NCBI GenBank assembly: GCA_023393095.1
Contig: JAEWMT010000021.1
Span: forward strand, 1-63,177
Direction: 5' to 3'
Length of the DNA stretch: 63,177 nucleotides
DNA from: Bacillota bacterium
Lineage (GTDB): Bacteria > Bacillota > Clostridia > Lachnospirales > Lachnospiraceae
Made by a program: the position numbers and the translations under genes
Part shown: positions 25,331 to 33,751 of the stretch, in pieces
Position numbering within the stretch: position 1 is the stretch's first letter
How the letters are laid out: the number at the start of each line of letters is the position of its first letter
The notes under the pieces: model-generated
Seen by the model: only the letters and a program-made list of their open reading frames with translations
Told to the model about the DNA's origin: nothing
Database searches by the model: none

Positions 25331-25870
25331 ATGAAAAAATTTGTATGCCAAATATGTGGATATGTACATGAGGGTGACAGTGCACCGGATTCTTGCCCAA
25401 TCTGTAAAGCACCTAAGGAGAAATTTGCTGAGAAGTCAGAGGAAATGTTCTGGGCGGATGAACATGTAGTTGGCGTAGCTAAAGGTGTCAGCGAAGATAT
25501 TCTCAAGGATCTAAGAGATAATTACATGGGTGAATGCACTGAGGTTGGTATGTATCTTGCAATGGCAAGAGTTGCCCATAGAGAAGGTTATCCTGAGATT
25601 GGATTATACTATGAGAAAGCAGCCTGGGAAGAGGCAGAGCATGCATCAAAATTTGCAGAGCTTTTAGGTGAAGTTGTTACAGACAGCACTAAGAAAAATC
25701 TCCAGATGAGAGTAGACGCTGAGAACGGTGCTTGCATGGGCAAGAAAGATCTTGCAACCCGTGCGAAGGTAGCTAATCTTGATGCAATTCATGATACCGT
25801 TCATGAAATGGCTAAGGATGAAGCAAGACATGGCAAAGCATTCAAGGGATTGCTTGATAGATATTTTTAA
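25331..25870 (+). CDS. Reverse rubrerythrin (rubredoxin domain at the N-terminus)
   Basis: This 179-residue non-heme iron peroxidase probably reduces hydrogen peroxide, and O2 in related clostridial enzymes, using reduced rubredoxin/NADH. The rubredoxin domain comes first (CQIC at 6-9 and CPIC at 22-25). The four-helix ferritin-like diiron domain follows (about 60-175) with ECTEVGMYL, EEAEHASKF and ARHGKAF ligand motifs. This domain order is that of the reverse rubrerythrins of clostridia, not classical rubrerythrin. It stands next to perR and shares its promoter style, so it is probably peroxide-induced. Confidence 0.93.
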   Translation: MKKFVCQICGYVHEGDSAPDSCPICKAPKEKFAEKSEEMFWADEHVVGVAKGVSEDILKDLRDNYMGECTEVGMYLAMARVAHREGYPEIGLYYEKAAWEEAEHASKFAELLGEVVTDSTKKNLQMRVDAENGACMGKKDLATRAKVANLDAIHDTVHEMAKDEARHGKAFKGLLDRYF

Positions 25871-25956
25871 ATTTGACATCCTAGTCCTACGATTTAATAT
25901 AATAAGAATAAGTTTATCCTCAGGATATTAGGTATAATTTCCAAGTAAAATTGCTT

Positions 25957-26014
25957 ACCCCAAATATATATAATATCCCCAATTATATATATTCCCCTAA
26001 ATATATTTGTTCCC
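25957..26014. repeat. Short phased AT/CCCC repeat after rubrerythrin
   Basis: CCCC or CCC recurs four times about every 17-20 bases, separated by AATATATATAAT-like tracts (ACCCCAAATATATA, TCCCCAATTATATA, TCCCCTAAATATATT, TCCCAG). The rest of 25871-26244 is non-coding, with a terminator at 26021 and a small TTAGC/GCTAA hairpin near 26120. Confidence 0.6.
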
Positions 26015-26020
26015 AGTTAT

Positions 26021-26056
26021 GAGAAACGCCCTTTCCCCGGGGCGTTTTCTCATTAT
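26021..26056 (+). terminator. Terminator downstream of rubrerythrin
   Basis: GAGAAACGCCC and GGGCGTTTTCTC pair around a short C-rich loop, followed by ATTAT. It lies 150 bases beyond the rubrerythrin stop and may also serve the leftward chemoreceptor. Confidence 0.7.
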
Positions 26057-26244
26057 CTGGTGAATATTCTTGTATACATAAAAGACACTCTCAATTATTA
26101 CCATAGCCGAAGCCATTAGCTTATAAAAGCTAAGATATATATACTTTAATTATTCCTTTCCAATCTTATAATCATACGATTGATGATGTTAGACATTGCA
26201 AAGCTATTATAATTAGTGCTCATTTAGCATAATTCCTATGATTA

Positions 26245-27948
26245 CTATTCTTGAGATATCTTAAAAAATTGAACAAGTTCATGTAGATTTTTCGCTATCT
26301 GCTCATTCTTATTCGCTTGCTCCAATACTTCATTTGTTTTACGGAAAATTGATGTCGATTTTTCTGCAATGTCGGAAGAGCCTTTGGCACCTTCTTGAGA
26401 TGAAATGGTTACCTCGCCTATTGCTTTATGTATGTATTCAATGGATTCACTTAACTGAGCAGCAGAATTCTTGATATCTGTAACCATATTCTCAATCGTA
26501 ACAGCGTCGCTGTCATACTGCTCACTGGTATTAACAAGTATACCATAATCTTTGATAACCTTTGTATCCATAAAGTCCAGTAAAAATTTAGAATCTGTAA
26601 CGATTTCTTCTACTGTTTCGGAAATATCATTTGAGATTTCTTCTATTTGCGATACGGCGTTCTTAGAGTTCTGCGCTAGATTTGATATCTCATTAGCAAC
26701 TACAGCAAATCCTTTGCCGGCTTCTCCAGCTCTGGCTGACTCTATGGAGGCATTCAATGCGAGAAGATTAGTCTGCGCTGTAATATCGAGGATTGTCTTG
26801 GACAATGCCTTAATTTCGTTAATTGCAGCCGCTTTTTCAATTGATTGCCTCAGCCTTTTGTTTGTACTATGATAGATATCAACCGCAGTTTTTTGCGATT
26901 CCAGAGCTACGTTTTTAAGACTTTCCGCCCTGCTCTTAATCTCAGCAGCAATATTTTGGCCATTGACTGCTTGACTGGTTACATGGCTGATTTTTTCCTC
27001 AATAGATAAGGAAGCAGCATTCATTTCCTCAGTAGAGGCTGCTGTTTCTTCCATACCTGCGGATAATTCCTCTGTGGTTGCGGATATATTTTCAACATCT
27101 TGATATACATTGTTGGCTCCATCTACCAAAACTCGTGATGATTCTGTGATATTACCGGTTGAATTTTGGATAGAGCTTATGATGCTCCTTATTTTCTCCT
27201 GCATATTTACAAAAGAACGGATAATATCACCAACTTCGTCTTTTCTGGTAATACCTTTAGTAGAGGACATAAGCTTAAACTCTCCGTTTTCCATTCTTTC
27301 CACGTCTTTTTTAATAGTACTGTAAGCTTTAGCAATATAATATCCCATAAAATATGCAAATACGGAACCTACTAAAAGTAATATTAGTTGGAATCCAGCT
27401 ATGGATAGCATGGCGTTGTTTATTTTTTTGGTGATGATGTCGGAATATTCTCCTACAAACCACATACCAACAACCTTACCGCTTTTATCTTGAAGAGGCA
27501 CATAGTAAGTTACTGCAGCTCTATTATTAATAATAGTAGGACCTTTAAATGTTTTATTGTTTTTTAAGACAGTATTTATCACTTTATCTGATGCCTTAGT
27601 ACCTAATGAGCGCTCATTCTGATCATTTGTTACAGTGGTAGATACACGAGTATCCCCGGAGAATATAGTTGCAAGAATACCAGATTGATTGGTAATAGAA
27701 TCAACTATCTGAAAATTATTGTTCATGGTAGTATCACCTTTATATAATTTACCGCCATCCTCCCTCCAATCACCAGGATATACTGAATTTAACAATGTCA
27801 AACCTAGTGATGAGTAGTTCTTAAGCTCTTCATTTGCTTCATGATTAATTAGTTCTGTTACTTTTACTTTGATCATATGACTGGATAAAATGATTATGGC
27901 TAATAATAAAACATCAAGTATTAAAGTTACTTTCCATTTTACTTTCAT
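26245..27948 (-). CDS. Methyl-accepting chemotaxis protein with extracellular Cache domain
   Basis: This 567-residue chemoreceptor has transmembrane helix 1 at about 7-26 and an extracellular single-Cache domain (about 27-180) with the PGDWREDGGKLYKGDT and YYVPLQDKSGKVVGMWFVGE signatures of the sCache_3 class. Helix 2 (about 184-205), a HAMP domain and the cytoplasmic signalling hairpin follow, with the conserved tip IAAQTNLLALNASIESARAGEAGKGFAVVA-type sequence (here DITAQTNLLALNASIE). The ligand is unknown. It is monocistronic, GAGGAG-initiated, with a long palindrome in its leader. Confidence 0.93.
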   Translation of the reverse strand: MKVKWKVTLILDVLLLAIIILSSHMIKVKVTELINHEANEELKNYSSLGLTLLNSVYPGDWREDGGKLYKGDTTMNNNFQIVDSITNQSGILATIFSGDTRVSTTVTNDQNERSLGTKASDKVINTVLKNNKTFKGPTIINNRAAVTYYVPLQDKSGKVVGMWFVGEYSDIITKKINNAMLSIAGFQLILLLVGSVFAYFMGYYIAKAYSTIKKDVERMENGEFKLMSSTKGITRKDEVGDIIRSFVNMQEKIRSIISSIQNSTGNITESSRVLVDGANNVYQDVENISATTEELSAGMEETAASTEEMNAASLSIEEKISHVTSQAVNGQNIAAEIKSRAESLKNVALESQKTAVDIYHSTNKRLRQSIEKAAAINEIKALSKTILDITAQTNLLALNASIESARAGEAGKGFAVVANEISNLAQNSKNAVSQIEEISNDISETVEEIVTDSKFLLDFMDTKVIKDYGILVNTSEQYDSDAVTIENMVTDIKNSAAQLSESIEYIHKAIGEVTISSQEGAKGSSDIAEKSTSIFRKTNEVLEQANKNEQIAKNLHELVQFFKISQE

Positions 27949-27975
27949 CGTATTTCTCCTCTCTTGTTTTTTATA

Positions 27976-28039
27976 ATAGGTAATTGCATAATTTATAAAT
28001 TTTAGATTAAAAAATCTATATAATTTTGCAATTACCTAT
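27976..28039. repeat. 64-bp palindrome in the chemoreceptor leader
   Basis: ATAGGTAATTGCA (27976-27988) and TGCAATTACCTAT (28027-28039) pair perfectly, with an inner TAGATT-AAAA-AATCTA stem. It lies about 30-90 bases upstream of the chemoreceptor ATG. It could be a leader hairpin or an operator. The remainder of 27949-28267 holds two terminators and AT-rich promoter DNA. Confidence 0.65.
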
Positions 28040-28146
28040 CTTTGATGATCAAATTTATAGTATAGTACTATATAATTATATCATGAATGGTAAGAATCAA
28101 AATAGTATAATTTAAAAATACGAACTAAAATTTAAATTAACATGTT

Positions 28147-28191
28147 TAAAGAACCCTGACATTATCATATGACTAATGTCAGGGTTCTTTA
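28147..28191. terminator. Strong terminator between the hydrogenase and chemoreceptor units
   Basis: AAGAACCCTGACATTA and TAATGTCAGGGTTCTT form a perfect 16-bp stem, with T or A runs on both sides, so it can act in both directions. Confidence 0.85.
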
Positions 28192-28196
28192 TATAA

Positions 28197-28222
28197 GAGG
28201 AGGGATTCAAGGAATCCTCCTC
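28197..28222 (-). terminator. Second hairpin downstream of the hydrogenase operon
   Basis: GAGGAGGGATT and AATCCTCCTC pair with one bulge. It lies between the hydA stop codon and the stronger terminator, so the operon ends in tandem hairpins. Confidence 0.6.
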
Positions 28223-28267
28223 AACTATTTGTAAAAAGAGCTTAAATAGATACGGTTCAATAAACTA

Positions 28268-30010
28268 CTAATTGATACTTCTCTTGATATAAGTAGTATG
28301 AAGAATCTCATGTGCTTTATGGCTTCCCGGTTTGCCAAGATACTCATCATAAAGTGCCTTGATAGCAGGGTTCTCATGGGACTTTCTAAGAGGCATTTCC
28401 GCATCAATGTTGTAAAGTGCCTTAGCACGTAGAGCTCTGATATCCTCAAAGTTTCTTACGGTCGCTGGCTGCTGAGGCTGACCGCCGCCGTTTACACAAC
28501 CGCCAGGGCAGCCCATAATCTCGATAAAGTGATAATTCTTCTTACCGGATTTAACATCTTCAAGAAGCTCTCTTGCGTTTGCAAGGCCGGAAGCAACGGC
28601 TACATTGATATCCAAACCAGCTACCTTATAAGTAGCCTCTTTAATACCTTCTACACCTCTGACTTCTTTGAACTCAGGGTTAGGAAGCTCTTGACCGGTT
28701 AAAGTCTCAACTGCAGTTCTAAGAGCTGCTTCCATAACACCGCCGGTAGCACCAAAGATAACAGCAGCACCAGTAGAACGACCAAGCGGATCATCAAAGT
28801 CTTCATCAGGCAGGGATAAGAAGTTAAGACCTACACGGTCAATCATTTTAGCAAGTTCACGTGTTGTGATAGAAATATCAACATCAGGAACACCTGCAGC
28901 GCTCTGATCCTCTCTGCCAATTTCAAATTTCTTAGCAGTACAAGGCATTACGCTGACCATAACAATTTTCTTTGGATCAATATTATTCTTTTCAGCATAG
29001 TAGGTCTTAGTAATAGCACCAAACATCTGTTGAGGAGATTTACAGCTTGATAAATTATCTAACATATCAGGATAGTAGTGCTCGCAATATTTAATCCAAC
29101 CGGGTGAACAGGAAGTGATTAATGGCAGAACACCACCATTATTAATTCTATCAAGTAATTCGTTAGCTTCTTCCATGATCGTAAGGTCTGCTGAGAAATC
29201 AGTATCAAATACTTTGTCAAAGCCTAAACGACGTAAAGCAGAAACCATTTTGCCCTGAACATTGGTACCGATCGGAAGACCGAAGGCTTCTCCAAGTCCG
29301 GCACGAACAGCAGGAGCAGTCTGTACAATAACATATTTGTCAGGATCTGCAAGTGCGGCAAAAACCTCACCTGTGGAATCCTTCTCTGTAAGTGCACCGG
29401 TAGGACATACTGCGATACACTGTCCACAGGATACACAGCTTGTATCGCCTAATCCCATATCAAATGCACATGCAACATTGGTGTCAAAACCACGTTCGTT
29501 AGTACCGATTACACCGATTCCCTGAACATTTTCACATACTGCAGAACAACGTCTGCAAAGGATACATTTGTTATTATCACGAAGCATGTGAGCAGAGGAT
29601 TCATCAATTGCATAACAGTTACGAGAACCATCATAAAGGCCTTCATCTTCAACCTTAAGGTCGGTACAAAGCTTCTGAAGTTCACAGTTACCGCTACGTA
29701 CACAGGATAAACATTTTCTGTCATGATCGGATAAGATAAGCTCTAAAGTCTTCTTACGGGATTCAAGTACCTTTGGTGAATTTGTCGTAATTTCCATGCC
29801 ATCATTAATTGGATACATACAGGAAGCAACAAGGCTTCTTGCTCCTTTAACTTCAACAACACAGATACGGCAGGCACCAATTTCGTTAACGCCCTTTAAG
29901 AAACAAAGGGTTGGAATATCGATATGAGCAAGCTTGGCGGCTTCCAGAATCGTGGAGCCCTTAGGTGCTTCAACTGGCATACCATTTATTTTTATATTAA
30001 CAGTTTCCAT
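28268..30010 (-). CDS. hydA: [FeFe] hydrogenase catalytic subunit (HydA)
   Basis: This 580-residue cytoplasmic enzyme interconverts protons and H2. The N-terminal 2Fe-2S domain (about 1-78; CRIC, CMYP) is followed by a His/Cys 4Fe-4S site (HDRKCLSCVRSGNC) and two 4Fe-4S ferredoxin motifs (CILCRRC, CVSCGQC). The H-cluster domain has L1 TSCSPGW (299-305), L2 MPCTAKKFE (355-363) and L3 EIMGCPGGCVNGGGQP (497-512). L1 has Ser where many monomeric enzymes have a second Cys, as I recall for trimeric enzymes. With the NuoE-like and NuoF-like genes upstream it fits the NAD- and ferredoxin-linked bifurcating type. Confidence 0.95.
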   Translation of the reverse strand: METVNIKINGMPVEAPKGSTILEAAKLAHIDIPTLCFLKGVNEIGACRICVVEVKGARSLVASCMYPINDGMEITTNSPKVLESRKKTLELILSDHDRKCLSCVRSGNCELQKLCTDLKVEDEGLYDGSRNCYAIDESSAHMLRDNNKCILCRRCSAVCENVQGIGVIGTNERGFDTNVACAFDMGLGDTSCVSCGQCIAVCPTGALTEKDSTGEVFAALADPDKYVIVQTAPAVRAGLGEAFGLPIGTNVQGKMVSALRRLGFDKVFDTDFSADLTIMEEANELLDRINNGGVLPLITSCSPGWIKYCEHYYPDMLDNLSSCKSPQQMFGAITKTYYAEKNNIDPKKIVMVSVMPCTAKKFEIGREDQSAAGVPDVDISITTRELAKMIDRVGLNFLSLPDEDFDDPLGRSTGAAVIFGATGGVMEAALRTAVETLTGQELPNPEFKEVRGVEGIKEATYKVAGLDINVAVASGLANARELLEDVKSGKKNYHFIEIMGCPGGCVNGGGQPQQPATVRNFEDIRALRAKALYNIDAEMPLRKSHENPAIKALYDEYLGKPGSHKAHEILHTTYIKRSIN

Positions 30011-30075
30011 TACTAACCTCCATCTTCAAATAGATTAGAAAAGTCACGATTGACTCTTTTCTATAGATTCAAATG

Positions 30076-31863
30076 TTATTTCTTAGAGATAGCGCCGAAT
30101 TTACATTTTTCCATACAAGCACCACACTTAACACATTTACTCAAATCGATAACATGTGCTTCCTTAACCTTGCCGGTGATAGCAGCATTCGGACATACTC
30201 TGGAACATAAGGTACATCCTTTACATTTGTCAGCGTCTATTGTGTAGGAAAGGAGAGCCTTACATACGCCTGACGGACATTTCTTGTCGATAACGTGAGC
30301 AATATATTCATCCTTGAAATAACGTAAGGTTGATAATACAGGGTTAGGAGCTGTCTGACCAAGACCACAGAGTGCATTATCTTTAATATAATAGCAAAGC
30401 TCTTCAGCCTTCTCAAGATCCTCCATAGTGCCCTGACCATTCGTAATCTTGTCGAGGATTTCATAGAGACGTTTTGTACCGATACGGCAAGGAGTACATT
30501 TCCCGCAAGATTCATCCACTGTAAACTCAAGGAAGAACTTAGCGATATCAACCATACAATTGTCTTCATCCATAACGATTAGTCCGCCAGAACCCATCAT
30601 GGAGCCGATACTGATTAAGTTGTCATAATCAATCGGTATATCAAAATGCTCCACCGGAATACATCCACCGGATGGTCCACCTGTCTGAGCTGCTTTGAAC
30701 TTCTTGCCATTCGGGATACCACCACCGATTTCTTCAATAACTTCACGAAGGGGAGTTCCCATAGGGATTTCCACAAGACCGGTATTGTTGATCTTACCAC
30801 CAAGTGCAAATACTTTTGTTCCCTTGGATTTCTCTGTTCCCATGGAAGCAAACCATTCAGAACCATGTAAGATAATCTGAGGAATGTTAGCATAAGTTTC
30901 TACGTTATTTAAGATAGTAGGCTTTTGGAAAAGACCCTTCTGTGCAGGGAACGGAGGACGAGGACGAGGCTCACCACGGTTACCTTCGATGGAGGTCATA
31001 AGAGCTGTTTCCTCACCACATACGAATGCACCTGCTCCAAGTCTTAAGTCAATATCAAAATCAAAGCCGGAATTAAAAATATTCTTACCTAATAATCCAT
31101 ATTCTCTTGCCTGATCGATAGCAATCTTTAAACGATCTACAGCGATCGGATATTCAGCACGAACATAGATATAACCCTGGGATGCGCCGATTGCATAACC
31201 TGCAATAGCCATAGCCTCAAGTACAACATGAGGATCGCCTTCCAATACGGAGCGGTCCATGAATGCACCCGGGTCACCTTCGTCAGCGTTACAGCAGACA
31301 TATTTTTGGTCAGCATCATTTCCCTTAGCAAGCTTCCATTTTAAACCGGTAGGGAAACCACCGCCACCACGGCCTCTAAGACCACTATCTAAGATTGTCT
31401 GAATAACCTGATCCGGAGTATATTCTGTTAAAACCTTACCAAGAGCTTCATAGCCGTTGGTACCGATATATTCGTCAATGTTTTCAGGATTGATAACACC
31501 ACAGTTACGAAGAGCGATTCTGTGCTGCTTCTTGTAGAAGTCGGTTTCGTTTAAGGACTGAATTCCATCCTCAGTAATAGTCTCTTTATAAACGAGACGG
31601 GTAACGATACGACCTTTTAATAAATGCTCGGATACGATTTCCGCAATATCATCTTCTTGAACCATTGCATAGAAGGTTGCTTCCGGATAGATGATAACGA
31701 TCGGTCCTAATGCACAAAGACCATGGCAGCCTGTCTGTACGACAGCAACTTCTGTGCTAAGACCATTTTTTTTGATTTCTGCCTGCAGTGCCTCGATGAT
31801 TTTAACACTTCCAGAGGAAGTACATCCGGTACCACCGCAAACTAATACGTGTGAACGATACAT
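30076..31863 (-). CDS. hydB: NuoF-like flavoprotein subunit of the hydrogenase (HydB)
   Basis: This 595-residue subunit binds FMN and NAD(H). An N-terminal thioredoxin-like 2Fe-2S domain (CGGTGCTSSGS ... CHGLCALGP) precedes the NuoF core with the NAD/FMN segment GLRGRGGGGFPTGLKW (about 168-183), CNADEGDPGAFMDR and the 4Fe-4S site ESCGKCTPCRIGTKRL. The C-terminus adds two ferredoxin-type 4Fe-4S motifs (CKGCTLCSRVCP, CVKCGACMEKC), the extended architecture of HydB/HymB subunits. It lies 65 bases before hydA and is clearly co-transcribed. Confidence 0.94.
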   Translation of the reverse strand: MYRSHVLVCGGTGCTSSGSVKIIEALQAEIKKNGLSTEVAVVQTGCHGLCALGPIVIIYPEATFYAMVQEDDIAEIVSEHLLKGRIVTRLVYKETITEDGIQSLNETDFYKKQHRIALRNCGVINPENIDEYIGTNGYEALGKVLTEYTPDQVIQTILDSGLRGRGGGGFPTGLKWKLAKGNDADQKYVCCNADEGDPGAFMDRSVLEGDPHVVLEAMAIAGYAIGASQGYIYVRAEYPIAVDRLKIAIDQAREYGLLGKNIFNSGFDFDIDLRLGAGAFVCGEETALMTSIEGNRGEPRPRPPFPAQKGLFQKPTILNNVETYANIPQIILHGSEWFASMGTEKSKGTKVFALGGKINNTGLVEIPMGTPLREVIEEIGGGIPNGKKFKAAQTGGPSGGCIPVEHFDIPIDYDNLISIGSMMGSGGLIVMDEDNCMVDIAKFFLEFTVDESCGKCTPCRIGTKRLYEILDKITNGQGTMEDLEKAEELCYYIKDNALCGLGQTAPNPVLSTLRYFKDEYIAHVIDKKCPSGVCKALLSYTIDADKCKGCTLCSRVCPNAAITGKVKEAHVIDLSKCVKCGACMEKCKFGAISKK

Positions 31864-31881
31864 AATGAGTCCTCCTTCAGA

Positions 31882-32253
31882 TTAACCGAGTACCTCGGCA
31901 ATGGTATATTTAGTTATTACCTGACCGCGAATTAAGTGTTGTTCAACAACCTCAAGCGCCTTCTCAGGAGTCATCTTTACATAAGTTACTTTATCCTTGC
32001 CTGGTTCCAATACTTCTACGATTGGTTCATACTGACATAAGCCGATACATCCAGTCTGGGTAACGGCTACATTACTAAGTCCTTTTGACTGAACAGCATC
32101 GGAAAGTGCGGTAAGAACAGGTCTTGCACCACTTGCGATACCGCAGGTAGCCATACCAACAATTACACGGGTCTGGTCACTGGATTCGTTGCGAATTCCA
32201 ATTTGACCCTGCATCTTTTCTCTGATTGCTTTAAGCTCTTCTAGAGATTTCAT
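31882..32253 (-). CDS. Thioredoxin-like 2Fe-2S ferredoxin
   Basis: This 123-residue protein has a thioredoxin-like 2Fe-2S fold with Cys spacing CGIASGA and TGCIGLCQYEP. It resembles the N-terminal domain of NuoF-like subunits and the small HymD-like proteins found in NAD-linked hydrogenase operons. It probably carries electrons within or to the hydrogenase complex. Its start has AAGGAGG, and it ends 18 bases before hydB. Confidence 0.85.
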   Translation of the reverse strand: MKSLEELKAIREKMQGQIGIRNESSDQTRVIVGMATCGIASGARPVLTALSDAVQSKGLSNVAVTQTGCIGLCQYEPIVEVLEPGKDKVTYVKMTPEKALEVVEQHLIRGQVITKYTIAEVLG

Positions 32254-32369
32254 GCTTAATCCTCCTTAATAAAAACTACATTTTGCGTTGCTTAAAGAGG
32301 GGATCTTTTCCTCCCTAATATAACTAAAATAATAAGTTACCAATACTAATGAGTTGATGATTTAATTAA

Positions 32370-32927
32370 CTATATCAAATTTCCCCCATCTGTCTCTTTT
32401 TGATTTTCATCCAGAAATTCTTTGATATAAGCAGATACCTCGGGGGAATTTAGAGGAAGATCGTTAAGAATTTCACGAAATTCCCTAGTATCCAAAGTAA
32501 AATGATTACCATCAAACTCATAGTTATAAATGAAATCTATCTGCATATTCAAAGTGATTAATGTGTGTATCGTGCAATTCATATCACCTAATGGCATACG
32601 GTCAATATGGGATAATTTAAATTCAGCAGTTACTGTAGTTCCCTTTCCTGGCGCTGAATCTATTTGAAAGGTGCCACCCGTACTTAATGCTGCCATTTTA
32701 AAAAATGGAACTCCCAACCCGATCTTTCTGGTAGTACGTGTTGTATAGAAAGGATCTTCAACTTGTTTCAGTTGTTCCTTTGTCATTCCGCATCCATTAT
32801 CGGTAATAATTACCCTAAGTAAATCCTGGTCTCTCTGTATCTGAACTTTAATCTCAATTAGATCAGCACCTGCGCTAATTGAATTATTGGCAACATCTAA
32901 TACATTAAGAGATATTTCCGTCATCAT
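32370..32927 (-). CDS. HATPase-fold protein embedded in the hydrogenase operon
   Basis: This 185-residue protein has a complete GHKL ATP-binding site: N-box LDVANNSISAGAD (about 9-21), G1 DNGCGM (about 43-48), and a GLGVPFFK G2-like stretch followed by GGTFQIDSAPGKGT. It has no histidine phosphotransfer or transmembrane region, so it is not a complete sensor kinase. Its start is one base after the NuoE-like stop, with little ribosome binding site, which implies translational coupling. It may be a Ser kinase or regulator of hydrogenase activity or expression. The role is unproven. Confidence 0.8.
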   Translation of the reverse strand: MMTEISLNVLDVANNSISAGADLIEIKVQIQRDQDLLRVIITDNGCGMTKEQLKQVEDPFYTTRTTRKIGLGVPFFKMAALSTGGTFQIDSAPGKGTTVTAEFKLSHIDRMPLGDMNCTIHTLITLNMQIDFIYNYEFDGNHFTLDTREFREILNDLPLNSPEVSAYIKEFLDENQKETDGGNLI

Positions 32928-32928
32928 A

Positions 32929-33423
32929 CTATTCGTACTTTTTTAAAATACCTTGAAGGTCGTCAACGGTTAATTTACCATATACGTCTTCATTAACAGT
33001 TAATACAGGCGCAAGTCCGCAAGCACCGATACAACGGCAGGACTCTAATGAAAATTTTCCATCTGCGGTGCATCCACCATCTGTTACACCGAGCAGTTCC
33101 TTAAGTTTGTCAAATAAGTCTCCGGAGCCCTTAACATAGCATGCGGTTCCTAAACAAACGGAGATATTAAATTTCCCTTTTGGATTAAGTGAAAACTGTG
33201 AATAAAATGTTACAATGCCATATACTTTTTCCAATGGTACATTCATTTCATTGGATATTATGGTCTGAACTTCAATTGGAAGATAACCATAAATTCCTTG
33301 TGCCTTCTGTAATATGGGCATCAGAGCACCTTTGTCATCTTTGTGTTCAGCAATGACTTTTAAAAGTTCAGCTTCCTGCTCTTTTGTTCCTGCAAAGGGT
33401 ACTGTGTTGTTTTGCGATCCCAT
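32929..33423 (-). CDS. hydC: NuoE-like 2Fe-2S subunit of the hydrogenase (HydC)
   Basis: This 164-residue subunit has the four Cys ligands of the NuoE family, CLGTACYVKGS and CRCIGACGLAP (about residues 90-141), which bind one 2Fe-2S cluster. It forms the electron input/output module with HydB. It is the first gene of the operon, with AAGGAGG before the ATG. The family also occurs in NAD-dependent formate dehydrogenases, but the adjacent hydA settles the assignment. Confidence 0.94.
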   Translation of the reverse strand: MGSQNNTVPFAGTKEQEAELLKVIAEHKDDKGALMPILQKAQGIYGYLPIEVQTIISNEMNVPLEKVYGIVTFYSQFSLNPKGKFNISVCLGTACYVKGSGDLFDKLKELLGVTDGGCTADGKFSLESCRCIGACGLAPVLTVNEDVYGKLTVDDLQGILKKYE

Positions 33424-33467
33424 TTTTTAACCTCCTTGAATTAAACTGTGTCTCCACAAACATTGAC

Positions 33468-33478
33468 ATTATACCATA
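33468..33478 (-). promoter_or_regulatory. Candidate promoter of the hydrogenase operon
   Basis: On the minus strand a TGG-TATAAT extended -10 element (TATAAT at 33468-33473) lies about 45 bases before the HydC start. No convincing -35 is visible, so an activator is possible. Confidence 0.5.
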
Positions 33479-33751
33479 AGTATGTTAAAAAATCTACAAA
33501 AATTATTAACAACAATCCGTATCTTATAAGAAATAGTTCTATGCAACGTGTATAAGCTTTGAACTTTAAAATAAAATTATTTGACAAAATAGTAGAATAA
33601 AAAACATGTATTTGCAATTCGAGATTATAATTGCTGTCATTTTATATTCATGATATAATTATTGCTAAAGGGAAAGAATGGTATTTTGTAAAGTCGTACT
33701 CTGCGGCAAATAAGAAAAATGAGTGAAACTTATAGTAGGAAGGCGAAGTTT

